A stretch of 64,000 bases of DNA from Myxococcus xanthus (GTDB taxonomy: Bacteria > Myxococcota > Myxococcia > Myxococcales > Myxococcaceae): contig NZ_FNOH01000017.1 of the NCBI RefSeq assembly GCF_900106535.1, forward strand, positions 62,001-126,000, read 5' to 3'. Positions 35,012 through 43,087 of the stretch are shown here, in pieces. Position 1 is the stretch's first letter. Each line of letters starts with the position of its first letter. The translations under genes were made by a program, and so were the position numbers. The notes under the pieces are model-generated. The model ran no database searches and had not been told where the DNA came from. It was given only the letters and a program-made list of their open reading frames with translations.

Positions 35012-37714
35012 ATGCCGAGCCTTCGAAGCGCTCTGGATCTGCTGCCCACGAAGCTCTCCCCTCCCCGGGCGGCATCCGTGCTGGTGCCGTGTGGCGCCGC
35101 CTTGCGGAGAATCGACCATGGGGTGAGCGGGAAGCTGGTGCTGGTGACAGCCCCGCTCGGCTCCGGCAAGACGACGCTGCTGACGCAGTGGTACCGCGAA
35201 GCACGCGTGCCGCACCTGCTTGCCTGGCTGTCGCTGGACGAGCAGGACAACGCTCCCGAGCGGTTCTTCGCATACCTGGTCGGGGCGATTCGCCGGGCCG
35301 CTCCAGACTTCGACGCGTACAGCACGAGCCAGCCCGAGCACGCGACGGCCGTCATCCTGCAAAGCCTGTGGAGCCTGGGCCGCGAGCTCGTCGTGGTGCT
35401 GGACGACTTCCATGTCCTTCGCGAGCGCCCACTGGTGCGGGCCTTCTCGTACCTGCTGGACCACTCACCACCGCACGTGCATTGGGTCGTCTCGTCGCGC
35501 AACATCCCCGAGCTGGACCTGGCCAAGCTGAAGCTCACCGAGCAACTGGTGACGCTCGACGGCCGGGACTTGAACCTGGACGGCGAGGCCATCCGCGAGC
35601 TGGGCCTGCGCCTGTGCGGCGCGGTGCTCACGCCGGAGGACATCGACTCCCTCCGCACGCGGACAGAAGGCTGGGTCGCTGGCGTCAAGCTGGCGCTGCT
35701 GTCGGCGGGTGAGCACGCGAGCGTGAGCGATGCGCTGAGGAAGGCCATTGGCTCCAATCACGACGTGGCCCGGTACCTGGCGGACGCGGTGCTGCGCGAG
35801 CAACCCGAGGAGGTCCGCGAGTTCCTGGTGCTGAGTTCCGTGGTGGAGCAACTCCACGGCGCGCTCTGCAACGCGCTGCTTGGCATCACCCGAGGACACA
35901 CACTGCTGGGGCAGCTCGAGCGGTCGCAGTTGTTCATCCAGGCGCTCGACACCGAGCGGCAGTGGTACCGGTACCATCCACTGTTCCTCGATGTGCTGCG
36001 CGCCCAGCTCGCCTGTGACTACGCGGACCGCATTCCTCGGCTGCACCGTGCGGCGAGCGCCTGGTTCGCGGAGAACCAGATGCCGGACGAGGCGCTGACG
36101 CATGCGTTCGCCTCGGAAGACAGGGACTGGTGTCTCGCGCTCACCGCGCGCTGCATGGAGGCGTGGATGCGCGAGGGCGAGCTCGCCTCCGTCCTCCACT
36201 GGACCGCGAAGCTGACGGCGCAGGAGGTCATCCGGTCACCAGCCATCTGCGTGGGCCACATCGCCTGCCTCATCCTGTCCCGTCGCTTCGCGCATGCGAC
36301 CGCGGCGCTGCGGGATGCCCAGCACCACCTCGACACGGCCGATGAGGTATCCGCCCCCGAACGCGAGCGGCTGACGAAGCGGCTCGCACATCTCACGCTG
36401 CTTCACGCCGTGTTGTCCGATTCGGCGCCGGACACCGGCATGGACCTGGACGCGTCTCCGGGCTCCGAGGAGTCGGACGTCTTCATCGCGGGCGCCGTGC
36501 TGGCGGCGAAGGCCTACCGGGCGCTCCGAATGAACCGCTTCGATGCGATGCGCCGACTCGCGCTGAGCGCCCGGGAGACGTTGCAGGGGCACAACAACCC
36601 GTTCCTGGTCGGATACACGGACGTCCTTGTCGCGCTGGCGGACCGGGCGCAGGGGAACATGAAGGACGCCGCGGCGCGTTGCGAGGAAGCCTTCGAGCGC
36701 GCGAGTCGTGGACGGCGCAACCCCGTCTGGGCGAACGCGGCCACGGCGCTGGCCAACGCTCGCTATGAGCAGAACCGGCTCGACGAAGCCGAGGCGCTCT
36801 GCGTCGAGGTGCTGCCGCTGCTCCCGCAGGCCTCCGTGTTCGAGACGTTCGCGCTCGCCTACCTCATGCTGGCCCGCATCAAGACGGTTCGCGGGAAGTA
36901 CGCGGAGGCGTACCGGCTCCTGGACTACCTCCACGGCGTGCTTGAGTGCGGCCACCAGACGCGCTTCCTGGCCCATGTCTGCGGGGAGAAGATTCGCCTC
37001 TACCTGGTGGAGCAGGCGCCCGCACGAATGCGGGTGGTGGCCCAGGAGTTCGGCCTGGGCGAGCGCATGCGCCGGGGCGAGTGGAGCGAGAAGCGCTTCT
37101 ACGACGAGACGTGGGAGCGGCTCGGACTCGCGCAGGCGTGGGTGCTGATGGCGCGCGGCCGTCACGACAAGGCGCACGCGATTCTGGAGGTGCTGCGGGC
37201 CAGCGCGCACGAGGTGGGCTATGTGTCACGCGAGACGGCGCTGCTGGCCACCATCGCGGTGTGCCACTGGCGCGCGGGTGACGCGATGGCCGCATTCGCA
37301 GCATTGAACCGGGGCTTCGCACTGGCGCAGCGCTTCGGCTTCGGGCGCAGCGTTTTCGACGAGACGCCGGGCCTGCAGGAGGTCGTCATCGCGGCCGCCC
37401 GGCAACGGAAGCTGAGCTACGCGTTTCCCGACCGGTACGCCACGCGGTACCAGGACCTGCTGTCCGCGGGAACGCGCGTGCCTCGAGAGTTCGCGGCTCC
37501 ACCCTCCGCGCCCCTGGAGCCACTCACCGAGCGCGAACTCCAGATGCTCAAGCTGCTCGCACAGGGGCTGAGCAATCAGGAGATCAGCGAGCGCTCCAAC
37601 GTCGCGCTTTCCACGACCAAGTGGCACCTGCGGAACGTGTTCGCCAAGCTGGACGTGACCACGCGCACCGCCGCCATCGTCAAGGCGCAGGAGCGCCTGC
37701 AGAGGCACCTGTGA
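35012..37714 (+). CDS. MalT-type LuxR-family transcriptional regulator (LAL)
   Basis: 900 residues: an N-terminal STAND ATPase with Walker A A-P-L-G-S-G-K-T (residues 47-54) and Walker B E-L-V-V-V-L-D-D-F-H (about 128). A long helical TPR-like sensor region (about 330-800) follows, and then a C-terminal LuxR helix-turn-helix (L-T-E-R-E-L-Q-M-L...L-S-N-Q-E-I-S-E-R...S-T-T-K-W-H-L-R-N-V). This is the MalT / large ATP-binding LuxR layout: ligand and ATP binding drive assembly on DNA. ATG 35,012 has GAGG 9 nt upstream. Divergent from the heme propeller gene, it is a good candidate to control it. The ligand is unknown. Confidence 0.9.
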   Translation: MPSLRSALDLLPTKLSPPRAASVLVPCGAALRRIDHGVSGKLVLVTAPLGSGKTTLLTQWYREARVPHLLAWLSLDEQDNAPERFFAYLVGAIRRAAPDFDAYSTSQPEHATAVILQSLWSLGRELVVVLDDFHVLRERPLVRAFSYLLDHSPPHVHWVVSSRNIPELDLAKLKLTEQLVTLDGRDLNLDGEAIRELGLRLCGAVLTPEDIDSLRTRTEGWVAGVKLALLSAGEHASVSDALRKAIGSNHDVARYLADAVLREQPEEVREFLVLSSVVEQLHGALCNALLGITRGHTLLGQLERSQLFIQALDTERQWYRYHPLFLDVLRAQLACDYADRIPRLHRAASAWFAENQMPDEALTHAFASEDRDWCLALTARCMEAWMREGELASVLHWTAKLTAQEVIRSPAICVGHIACLILSRRFAHATAALRDAQHHLDTADEVSAPERERLTKRLAHLTLLHAVLSDSAPDTGMDLDASPGSEESDVFIAGAVLAAKAYRALRMNRFDAMRRLALSARETLQGHNNPFLVGYTDVLVALADRAQGNMKDAAARCEEAFERASRGRRNPVWANAATALANARYEQNRLDEAEALCVEVLPLLPQASVFETFALAYLMLARIKTVRGKYAEAYRLLDYLHGVLECGHQTRFLAHVCGEKIRLYLVEQAPARMRVVAQEFGLGERMRRGEWSEKRFYDETWERLGLAQAWVLMARGRHDKAHAILEVLRASAHEVGYVSRETALLATIAVCHWRAGDAMAAFAALNRGFALAQRFGFGRSVFDETPGLQEVVIAAARQRKLSYAFPDRYATRYQDLLSAGTRVPREFAAPPSAPLEPLTERELQMLKLLAQGLSNQEISERSNVALSTTKWHLRNVFAKLDVTTRTAAIVKAQERLQRHL

Positions 37715-37906
37715 AGGCTGGGGCCGTCCGTGGAATGAACGCTCCTTCCACGCCGCGCCGCGCAACTGGATCTCCCGAGCCCCCGCTCCCGGACATGGAC
37801 AGTTGTCCTCTGGCATGAGAGCCCTGGGGGCGGTTGAATCGGAACATCCGCGCCACCGCATCGTGTGGCAGGCGCGGCGGGGCTCCAGGCCCCAGGAGGA
37901 GCGTCC

Positions 37907-38455
37907 GTGCCCGCAGCGACCATCCCCACCATCGAGACCGAGCGCCTCGTCATGAAGGGTCACAGCCTCGAGGACTATGAGGAGTGCCTCGCGCTGTGGA
38001 GTGACCCCGCGGTGGTCCGCTACATCAGCGGCAAGCCGTCCACACGCGAAGAGATGTGGTCCAGGCTCCTGCGTTACGTGGGCCATTGGGACCTGCTGGG
38101 CTTTGGATTCTGGGTGGTGCGTGAGAAGGCGACGGGCCGCCTCGTAGGCGAGGTGGGCCTGGGCGACTTCCACCGCGACATGCAGCCGCCCCTGAGCGCC
38201 GGGCCCGAGGCGGGCTGGGTGCTCGCCCCCGGCTTCCACGGCAAGGGTTACGCCACAGAGGCGGTACGCGCGGCGCTGGCCTGGGCAGATGCCCAGCTCA
38301 GCCCTGAGCGCGTGGTGTGCATCATCGCCCCCGAGAATGCAGCGTCCATCCGCGTCGCCGACAAGTGCGGCTTCCGGCAGACGGGCCAGGGACGCTACAA
38401 GGGAGAGCCCTCGCTCATGTTCGAGCGACTGGCGCCGGTGAAGGCTGGGACATGA
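37907..38455 (+). CDS. GNAT-family N-acetyltransferase (RimJ/RimL-like)
   Basis: 182 residues. The GTG at 37,907 has an AGGAGG Shine-Dalgarno 7 nt upstream. The fold is that of the acetyltransferase_3 group: I-E-T-E-R-L-V-M at the start, F-W-V-V-R-E-K...G-R-L-V-G-E-V-G-L in the middle, the acetyl-CoA loop W-V-L-A-P-x-F-H-G-K-G-Y-A-T-E and I-A-P-E-N-A-A-S-I-R-V-A-D-K-C-G-F. It should acetylate an amino group of a small molecule or ribosomal protein. The stop overlaps the next start (ATGA), so it forms an operon with the YdeI-type gene. Confidence 0.85.
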   Translation: MPAATIPTIETERLVMKGHSLEDYEECLALWSDPAVVRYISGKPSTREEMWSRLLRYVGHWDLLGFGFWVVREKATGRLVGEVGLGDFHRDMQPPLSAGPEAGWVLAPGFHGKGYATEAVRAALAWADAQLSPERVVCIIAPENAASIRVADKCGFRQTGQGRYKGEPSLMFERLAPVKAGT

Positions 38456-38712
38456 CCATGGCCCCGGTGAAGCGACCCACGCTCAAGCGCGCCGTCAACC
38501 CGATGCCCGCGAATGTCCGGGCGGCGTTGCTCCAACGCGGGCTCATGGACGCGTACAAGGCGCGTCCGCCGTACCAGCAGAATGACTATCTCGGGTGGAT
38601 TGCCCGGGCAAAGCTGGAGGCGACCCGACAGAAGCGGCTCGACCAGATGCTGGACGAACTGGCCGGCGGCACGAAGTACATGAACATGGCGTGGTCTGGC
38701 GGGCGGAAGTAG
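38452..38712 (+). CDS. YdeI/OmpD-associated-type small protein
   Basis: 86 residues. It matches the C-terminal part of the YdeI/OmpD-associated family: P-A-N-V-R-A-A-L-x-x-R-G-L-M-D-A-Y, Y-L-G-W-I-A-R-A-K, E-A-T-R-Q-K-R-L-D-Q-M-L-D-E-L. In other bacteria members aid resistance to cationic peptides, but the role here is inferred from family only. The domain is complete though short. Translationally coupled to the acetyltransferase gene by a 4-nt overlap. Confidence 0.8.
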   Translation: MTMAPVKRPTLKRAVNPMPANVRAALLQRGLMDAYKARPPYQQNDYLGWIARAKLEATRQKRLDQMLDELAGGTKYMNMAWSGGRK

Positions 38713-38734
38713 CGCGCAGCAGCAGGGCGAGAGT

Positions 38735-39319
38735 ATGCGCGAGGTGCGAATGGCAGGTCGACTTGTTCGTAGCGTCCCCGACTGCACTTCGGATCTTGCT
38801 GGGTTCCAGCGGGTGCTTGCAGAGACCGTGCGCTGGTGTGCATTCAAGGTAACTCAGAAGTCACTCGAAACCTGCCTCCGCACACCATACATTCTGCCCA
38901 ACCCACTCGTGGTGTCGAATCGATTCGACGCAATGAAGCGTGTTGCGTCGAATCGACAGCACCTGCTCATGAGCGTGAAGGGAGCATTGGACTCGGATGC
39001 TAAGCCAGACCACGGTATCCTGCAGGGAGGCAGACTGCTCATCTTCTTCCCAGATGGCACGTTGAGTGATGGGGCAGCCGAGGCGTCCTCTCACGGGTAT
39101 TTTGATGGTGAGAACGGGCCGCCCTGGGACACCTGGGTGGGAGTCTTTTCCGACGAGACGATGCCTCGCAATACCGGCAATGACTATCTCATCTCCTGGG
39201 TTCCCCCCATATTCTTCGACATGGTCGAAGCGGGGCTCAGGGACAACCCCGAATCTTGCATCCAGTGGCTTGACCAAACTGACCTGAGCATGGCGCAGCG
39301 CCTCAAAGGCCTGCGCTGA
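38735..39319 (+). CDS. Orphan protein, lower GC than neighbours
   Basis: 194 residues, no signal or membrane segment. The sequence has the look of a small alpha/beta protein (G-G-R-L-L-I-F-F-P-D-G-T-L, W-D-T-W-V-G-V-F, L-I-S-W-V-P-P-I-F-F, N-P-E-S-C-I-Q-W-L). The last motifs recall small proteins often coded beside polymorphic toxins, but no toxin gene is near and the family is not recognised. Third positions include more A/T than in the flanking genes, which points to recent transfer. The start is 38,735 or, with GAGG 7 nt before it, 38,750. Confidence 0.6.
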   Translation: MREVRMAGRLVRSVPDCTSDLAGFQRVLAETVRWCAFKVTQKSLETCLRTPYILPNPLVVSNRFDAMKRVASNRQHLLMSVKGALDSDAKPDHGILQGGRLLIFFPDGTLSDGAAEASSHGYFDGENGPPWDTWVGVFSDETMPRNTGNDYLISWVPPIFFDMVEAGLRDNPESCIQWLDQTDLSMAQRLKGLR

Positions 39320-39379
39320 GAGCAGCGCCAATCCGGCACCCATTCCTGCACGCCGCACATTCCCAGTAGACTGCCGAGA

Positions 39380-40414
39380 ATGAGAATCCTCTTCATCATT
39401 CTCACTGCGGCAATCACGCTCTGCCTGTGGCCGACGACAGCGCAGGCATGTGTTTGCGTCGCGGGCGGGGGGAACCTTCACACCGACCTCAAGGTGGCGC
39501 GTGAGCGTGCGAGCGCCATCTATCGGGCTCGCGTCGTCCCAGCCCCTCGTGGCCCCTACTTGGGAACCGTGGACGTCGAGGTCCTGGAGGTCATCAAAGG
39601 CCCGGTCGTCACCGGCGAGAAGTTCAATCTTCCCCAGGGTGGCGGAGGCGACTGCCGGGTCCGGTTCCGGGGCGAAGCGGAGTATCTCATCTACGCCGAA
39701 CCCAAAGACGCCAGGTTGATATGGCACTGCTCCCGCTCCCGACCGATGACCTCTTTGGATGATGCGGAGTGGGTCTGGCTCACGACGGGGAAGCTCCCTT
39801 CCCTTCCGGCCGTGGTCCAGCGCGAATCCGTCTCATGCGAGCCCTGCGACATGGAACGCATTGGAGGCAGTTTGATTACACCCCCAGGGAAGGCCCTCAT
39901 CCCTCCGCATGAGGAACGCAAGGCACTTGCCTTGATGAAAGCCCGTCGCCCATTCCTCACCCACTCCAGCGCTGCCTCGACCGGGCAGCGGTTGGTCATG
40001 GTCGGCAGGTCATGGGAAGGCAAGTCGTTCGAGCTGATTCAAACGCCCGCCCATGCCGCCGAAGCACGCTGCACACAGCAGGTCCACCTCCGCTGGTGCA
40101 AGCAGCTCACCGTATCGAAGCCCTACCCCGACGAAAGCCCGCGCTTCCAATGCGTCGAACCCGAAACCCCTGAACTGGCGTGCGACGAGGCCCAGAGTCG
40201 CCAGTCGAAGTGGGAGCCGCTGGAAACCCTCGCCGCGGACCAGTGCCACTGGCGCACTTCCAGCTATGCCCGTTGCACGTTCAACGGCCCACCTGTTCCT
40301 CACCCAGAGGGGGTGCCGACATCGCCGCTGCTGGTTTGCCGCCCTGAAGCAGGACGCCATCCCAGGTACGCGTGCAGCGTCCAGGCAGCGTCGCCCCCAT
40401 CACAACCTGAGTAA
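39380..40414 (+). CDS. Secreted protein with NTR/TIMP-like N-terminal domain
   Basis: 344 residues. A signal peptide ends at A-Q-A; the mature chain begins C-V-C-V, the Cys-x-Cys start of netrin-like (NTR/TIMP) domains. The fold is supported by A-x-x-I-Y-R-A-R-V-V, V-D-V-E-V-L-E-V-I-K-G and a Cys-rich end (C-R-V-R-F, W-H-C-S). In animals this OB-fold inhibits metalloproteases; bacterial copies are uncharacterised. Residues 140-344 are Cys-rich (about 10 cysteines) and not recognised. Probably extracellular and disulfide-bonded. Confidence 0.65.
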   Translation: MRILFIILTAAITLCLWPTTAQACVCVAGGGNLHTDLKVARERASAIYRARVVPAPRGPYLGTVDVEVLEVIKGPVVTGEKFNLPQGGGGDCRVRFRGEAEYLIYAEPKDARLIWHCSRSRPMTSLDDAEWVWLTTGKLPSLPAVVQRESVSCEPCDMERIGGSLITPPGKALIPPHEERKALALMKARRPFLTHSSAASTGQRLVMVGRSWEGKSFELIQTPAHAAEARCTQQVHLRWCKQLTVSKPYPDESPRFQCVEPETPELACDEAQSRQSKWEPLETLAADQCHWRTSSYARCTFNGPPVPHPEGVPTSPLLVCRPEAGRHPRYACSVQAASPPSQPE

Positions 40415-40433
40415 ACGGCGCGGACCGTCAGGC

Positions 40434-40808
40434 TCACGCCTTCGCGGGCGGCTTCGTCCCCGCGTCCTTGCCTTCATCCCGGCCGTGCACGGCCGCGGGC
40501 GGACTGGTGGCTTCCACGGCGGAGAAGGTCTCCAGCACCTTGTACGTGTGACTGGAGCCACGAGGCACCAGCCAGGAGTCTCCAGGGTTGAGCAGGATGA
40601 CCTGTCCCTCGAGGTGCAGCTCCGCGCGGCCCTTCAGGACGAAGCCCACGGTTTCGTAGTCCCTCGCGGTGGCGGGTGCCGGTTCTCCGGGCGGTTCGTC
40701 CTCCCACAGCCGCATCGACAGGCGGACGCCGGACGCCAGGTACTTCTGCCCCATTTCGCCCTTGGGAGAGTGCCGACTCTCCACCTTCTTCACGCTGGTG
40801 TCGCCCAT
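40434..40808 (-). CDS. Cupin-domain protein
   Basis: 124 residues. A single cupin barrel: Y-E-T-V-G-F-V-L-K-G-R-A-E-L, then L-N-P-G-D-S-W-L-V-P-R-G-S-S-H-T-Y. The usual first metal motif G-x5-H-x-H is reduced (no His in Y-E-T-V), while the second motif keeps one His, so metal binding may be weak or absent. The C-terminal tail is charged and Pro/Ala-rich. Such proteins usually bind small ligands. Single gene. Confidence 0.7.
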   Translation of the reverse strand: MGDTSVKKVESRHSPKGEMGQKYLASGVRLSMRLWEDEPPGEPAPATARDYETVGFVLKGRAELHLEGQVILLNPGDSWLVPRGSSHTYKVLETFSAVEATSPPAAVHGRDEGKDAGTKPPAKA

Positions 40809-40936
40809 GCCTTCGTCTCCGTTGGATGGCGGCGGATGTGCCGCGCGTCTGCCGGAAAAGGTAAGGAAGGCATCCAGGTGCCGACGGGCACTCGGCGCGG
40901 GCCGCCAGCCCGGCGCACGAGGAGCCAGACATGCGA

Positions 40937-40968
40937 AGGCCCCGCCTCCCTGCTGGGAGACCGGGCCT
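40937..40968 (-). terminator. Hairpin after the cold-shock gene
   Basis: Minus strand: AGGCCC ... TCCC AGCA GGGA ... GGGCCT, a two-part stem 32 nt after the csp stop. The U-run is poor (TTCG). Confidence 0.45.
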
Positions 40969-40999
40969 CGGGCACACTCGGAAGTGGCCTGCGGGTGCG

Positions 41000-41200
41000 T
41001 CAGACGGCGCGGACGTTCTGCGCCTGCAGGCCCTTGGGGCCACGCGTGACCTCGAACTCCACCTGCTGCCCTTCCTGGAGGGTGCGGAAGCCATCCATGT
41101 TGATGGCAGTGTGGTGGCAGAACACGTCCTCACCGTTGTCCTGCGCGATGAATCCGAACCCCTTGGCGTCGTTGAACCACTTCACGGTACCGATTGCCAT
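41000..41200 (-). CDS. csp: Cold-shock protein (CspA family)
   Basis: 66 residues, full length for the family. RNP1 is K-G-F-G-F-I and RNP2 is V-F-C-H-H, followed by [17 protein letters not shown]. It begins [11 protein letters not shown]. The RNP2 sequence has His-His where V-F-V-H or V-F-A-H is usual, a mild variation. As an RNA chaperone it binds single-stranded RNA and DNA. The frame extends 23 codons upstream, but the family start at 41,200 with AAGG before it is clear. A terminator-like hairpin follows. Confidence 0.95.
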   Translation of the reverse strand: MAIGTVKWFNDAKGFGFIAQDNGEDVFCHHTAINMDGFRTLQEGQQVEFEVTRGPKGLQAQNVRAV

Positions 41201-41550
41201 GTGACCTTCTTCCTTCTGCTTCGAGGCCGCCGCCAAGGGCTGCCCGATCGACGTGTGCGGAGCGGACACCGCCCCGGCCCCCTAACGACAAACTTCCTGG
41301 CGCCGCCTGTCCACCGGGCAACCGCCTTCCGGGCAAGCAGCCGTCCGCCACCGGACACTCCACTTCCCCCGCCCCTCCCGCCAGGGCGACAAGCCGTCTT
41401 CTTCCCCTCACTCCCCCCACCCCTCTCCCGGGGCCGTCTTCACACTTCTTCACCGCGCGCGGGCGTGGCCTTCATACCCGCCCTCTACCTTCCCGCTCGT
41501 CACCACCAGCGCCGCCCCCCAGGGGACGGCCTCATTGGGAGCGTGGAGCC
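41201..41550. other. Divergent intergenic region, 350 bp, pyrimidine-rich
   Basis: The space between csp (left) and the Spy-like gene (right). It should hold the csp promoter and, as is usual for the family, a long 5' leader. The plus strand from about 41,360 to 41,460 is C/T-rich. No clear promoter, operator or small gene was found by eye. Confidence 0.5.
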
Positions 41551-42117
41551 ATGTTCGGGTTTCTCTTCGGAACCGCCTGCCTCGCCGGGCTCATCTACAC
41601 GGTCCGTGGCGGACGCCACGGGTATCGCCGCGGAGGTCGCTGGAGTTCGCGCGGACGCCTGCGCTGGCTCTTCGAGCGGCTGGATACATCACCTGGCCAG
41701 GAGAAGGTCCTCCTCAAGGCCGCCGACGATGTCATGGAGGCCTTCGCCAAGGCCCGTGATGAGGTAGGCCCCAGCCGCACCGCCCTGGGCGCCGCGCTGC
41801 GCGGTGAGCACTTCGACGGCGCCGCGCTGCGTGAGCTCTTCGCTCGCCACGATGTCGCCATCGACAACGTGCGCCGCACGGTGCAGGGGTCGCTCGCCCA
41901 GGTCCACGAGGCGCTGGACCCGCGGCAGCGCCGTGAGCTCGCGGACCTCCTCGAGCACGGCTTCGGCTCCGCCTACGGCTGGCACGGAGGCCATGGCGGC
42001 TGGCACCGCCGCTGTGGCGGCCCCGGCGGCTGGCGAGGCGGCGGATTCGGCCACGGTGGCCATCGCCACGGGGACGGCCACGGCCCGTGGGGACGCGATG
42101 ACGCGCGTGGGGTGTGA
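41551..42117 (+). CDS. Spy/CpxP-like envelope stress protein with His-rich tail
   Basis: 188 residues. An N-terminal hydrophobic segment (1-18) suggests export or anchoring. Residues about 40-135 are helical, with the LTxxQ-type motifs of the Spy/CpxP family in altered form (L-D-T-S-P-G-Q-E-K and L-D-P-R-Q-R-R-E-L). The last 45 residues are rich in Gly and His (about 10 His in G-H-G-G-W-H / H-G-G-H-R-H-G-D-G-H), suited to metal binding. It heads a probable operon with a His-rich peptide, a response regulator and a sensor kinase, and is the likely periplasmic sensor/chaperone of that system. Confidence 0.75.
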   Translation: MFGFLFGTACLAGLIYTVRGGRHGYRRGGRWSSRGRLRWLFERLDTSPGQEKVLLKAADDVMEAFAKARDEVGPSRTALGAALRGEHFDGAALRELFARHDVAIDNVRRTVQGSLAQVHEALDPRQRRELADLLEHGFGSAYGWHGGHGGWHRRCGGPGGWRGGGFGHGGHRHGDGHGPWGRDDARGV

Positions 42118-42163
42118 GCCCCAAACCAACGCCCCCTTTCGTCGTCCTTGAAGGAGAGACTCC

Positions 42164-42391
42164 ATGCGCCGCCGTCTGCTCATCGTCCTGCTCGCCCTGG
42201 GCACCGTTGGAGGCTATGCCTCCGGGTTCGCCAGCGTGGCCCGCCACCGCCACCGCCATCACCTGCGCCACTGTCACCATGGCGCCTGGGAACACGGATG
42301 GAGCCCCCACGGCAGGTGGGAGCCTTCCAGCCAGCGAGGGGTGGCCCCCCCGCCGGCGACTCGCGTGTCCATCCACACGGCCTCCCCCTGA
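42164..42391 (+). CDS. Short exported His-rich peptide
   Basis: 75 residues. A clean signal peptide (M-R-R-R-L-L-I-V-L-L-A-L-G-T-V-G-G-Y-A-S-G) is followed by a segment with about ten His in 25 residues (R-H-R-H-R-H-H-L-R-H-C-H-H). After that comes a Pro/Ser-rich end. It lies 46 nt after the Spy-like gene and 15 nt before the response-regulator gene, so it is probably co-transcribed. A metal-binding role in the periplasm is inferred from composition. Confidence 0.7.
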   Translation: MRRRLLIVLLALGTVGGYASGFASVARHRHRHHLRHCHHGAWEHGWSPHGRWEPSSQRGVAPPPATRVSIHTASP

Positions 42392-42406
42392 AGTAGAAGG
42401 CGGTTC

Positions 42407-43087
42407 ATGTCCACGCGCGTCCTGCTCATCGACGACGACACCCGGATGTATGAACTGCTCGAGCAGTACCTCGGGCAGAACGGCCTCAGCGTCACCCACG
42501 CGGCGGATGGCGGACGGGGGCTGGCGGCGCTGGAGGCCAGTGCCTTCGACGCGGTGCTGCTCGACGTGATGATGCCCGGCATGGACGGCCTGGAGGTCTG
42601 CAAGCGCATCCGCGCCAAGAGCCGCATCCCCGTCATCATGCTCACCGCGAAGGGCGACGAGACGGACCGCGTGGTGGGCTTGGAGCTGGGCGCGGACGAC
42701 TACCTCCCCAAGCCCTTCAGTCCCCGAGAGCTGCTGGCGCGGCTGCGGGCCGTACTCCGCCGCTCGCAGCCCTCGGCGGTGGCGGACCGGCTAGAGTCGG
42801 GCGGCGTGTCCATCGACGTGGCCGGGCGCGAGGTACGCGTGGAGGAGCGCGCCGTGGAGTTGACGGGCCTGGAGTTCGATTTACTCGTCGCGCTGGTGCG
42901 CAGGGCCGGACGCGTCGTTCCGCGCGACGCCCTGCTGGGCGAGGCGGGCCGCAGTGACACGGTGGTGGGCGAGCGCACCGTCGACGTGCACATCTCCCAC
43001 CTGCGACAGAAGCTCGGTGACGTGGGCACCCGCCTCATCAAGACGGTGCGCGGCGTGGGCTACGTGTTCGCCAAGGAGGGTCCGTGA
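42407..43087 (+). CDS. OmpR-family response regulator (CpxR-like)
   Basis: 226 residues. Receiver domain 1-120 with acidic pocket D10/D11, phospho-acceptor D53 (V-L-L-D-V-M-M-P-G-M-D-G), the conserved Thr and Lys (K-P-F-S-P-R-E-L), then a winged-helix DNA-binding domain with the usual V-V-G-E-R-T-V-D-V-H-I-S-H-L-R-Q-K-L-G. AAGG precedes the ATG. The stop overlaps the kinase start (GTGA). It should control the metal or envelope stress genes upstream, including its own operon. Confidence 0.92.
   Translation: MSTRVLLIDDDTRMYELLEQYLGQNGLSVTHAADGGRGLAALEASAFDAVLLDVMMPGMDGLEVCKRIRAKSRIPVIMLTAKGDETDRVVGLELGADDYLPKPFSPRELLARLRAVLRRSQPSAVADRLESGGVSIDVAGREVRVEERAVELTGLEFDLLVALVRRAGRVVPRDALLGEAGRSDTVVGERTVDVHISHLRQKLGDVGTRLIKTVRGVGYVFAKEGP

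Noticed and set aside
38914-38957. 16-bp palindrome GTCGAATCGATTCGAC and a nearby partial copy inside the orphan gene
   Set aside because: Both fall in codons for the same short S-N-R motif; with two copies only, a regulatory role is not supported.
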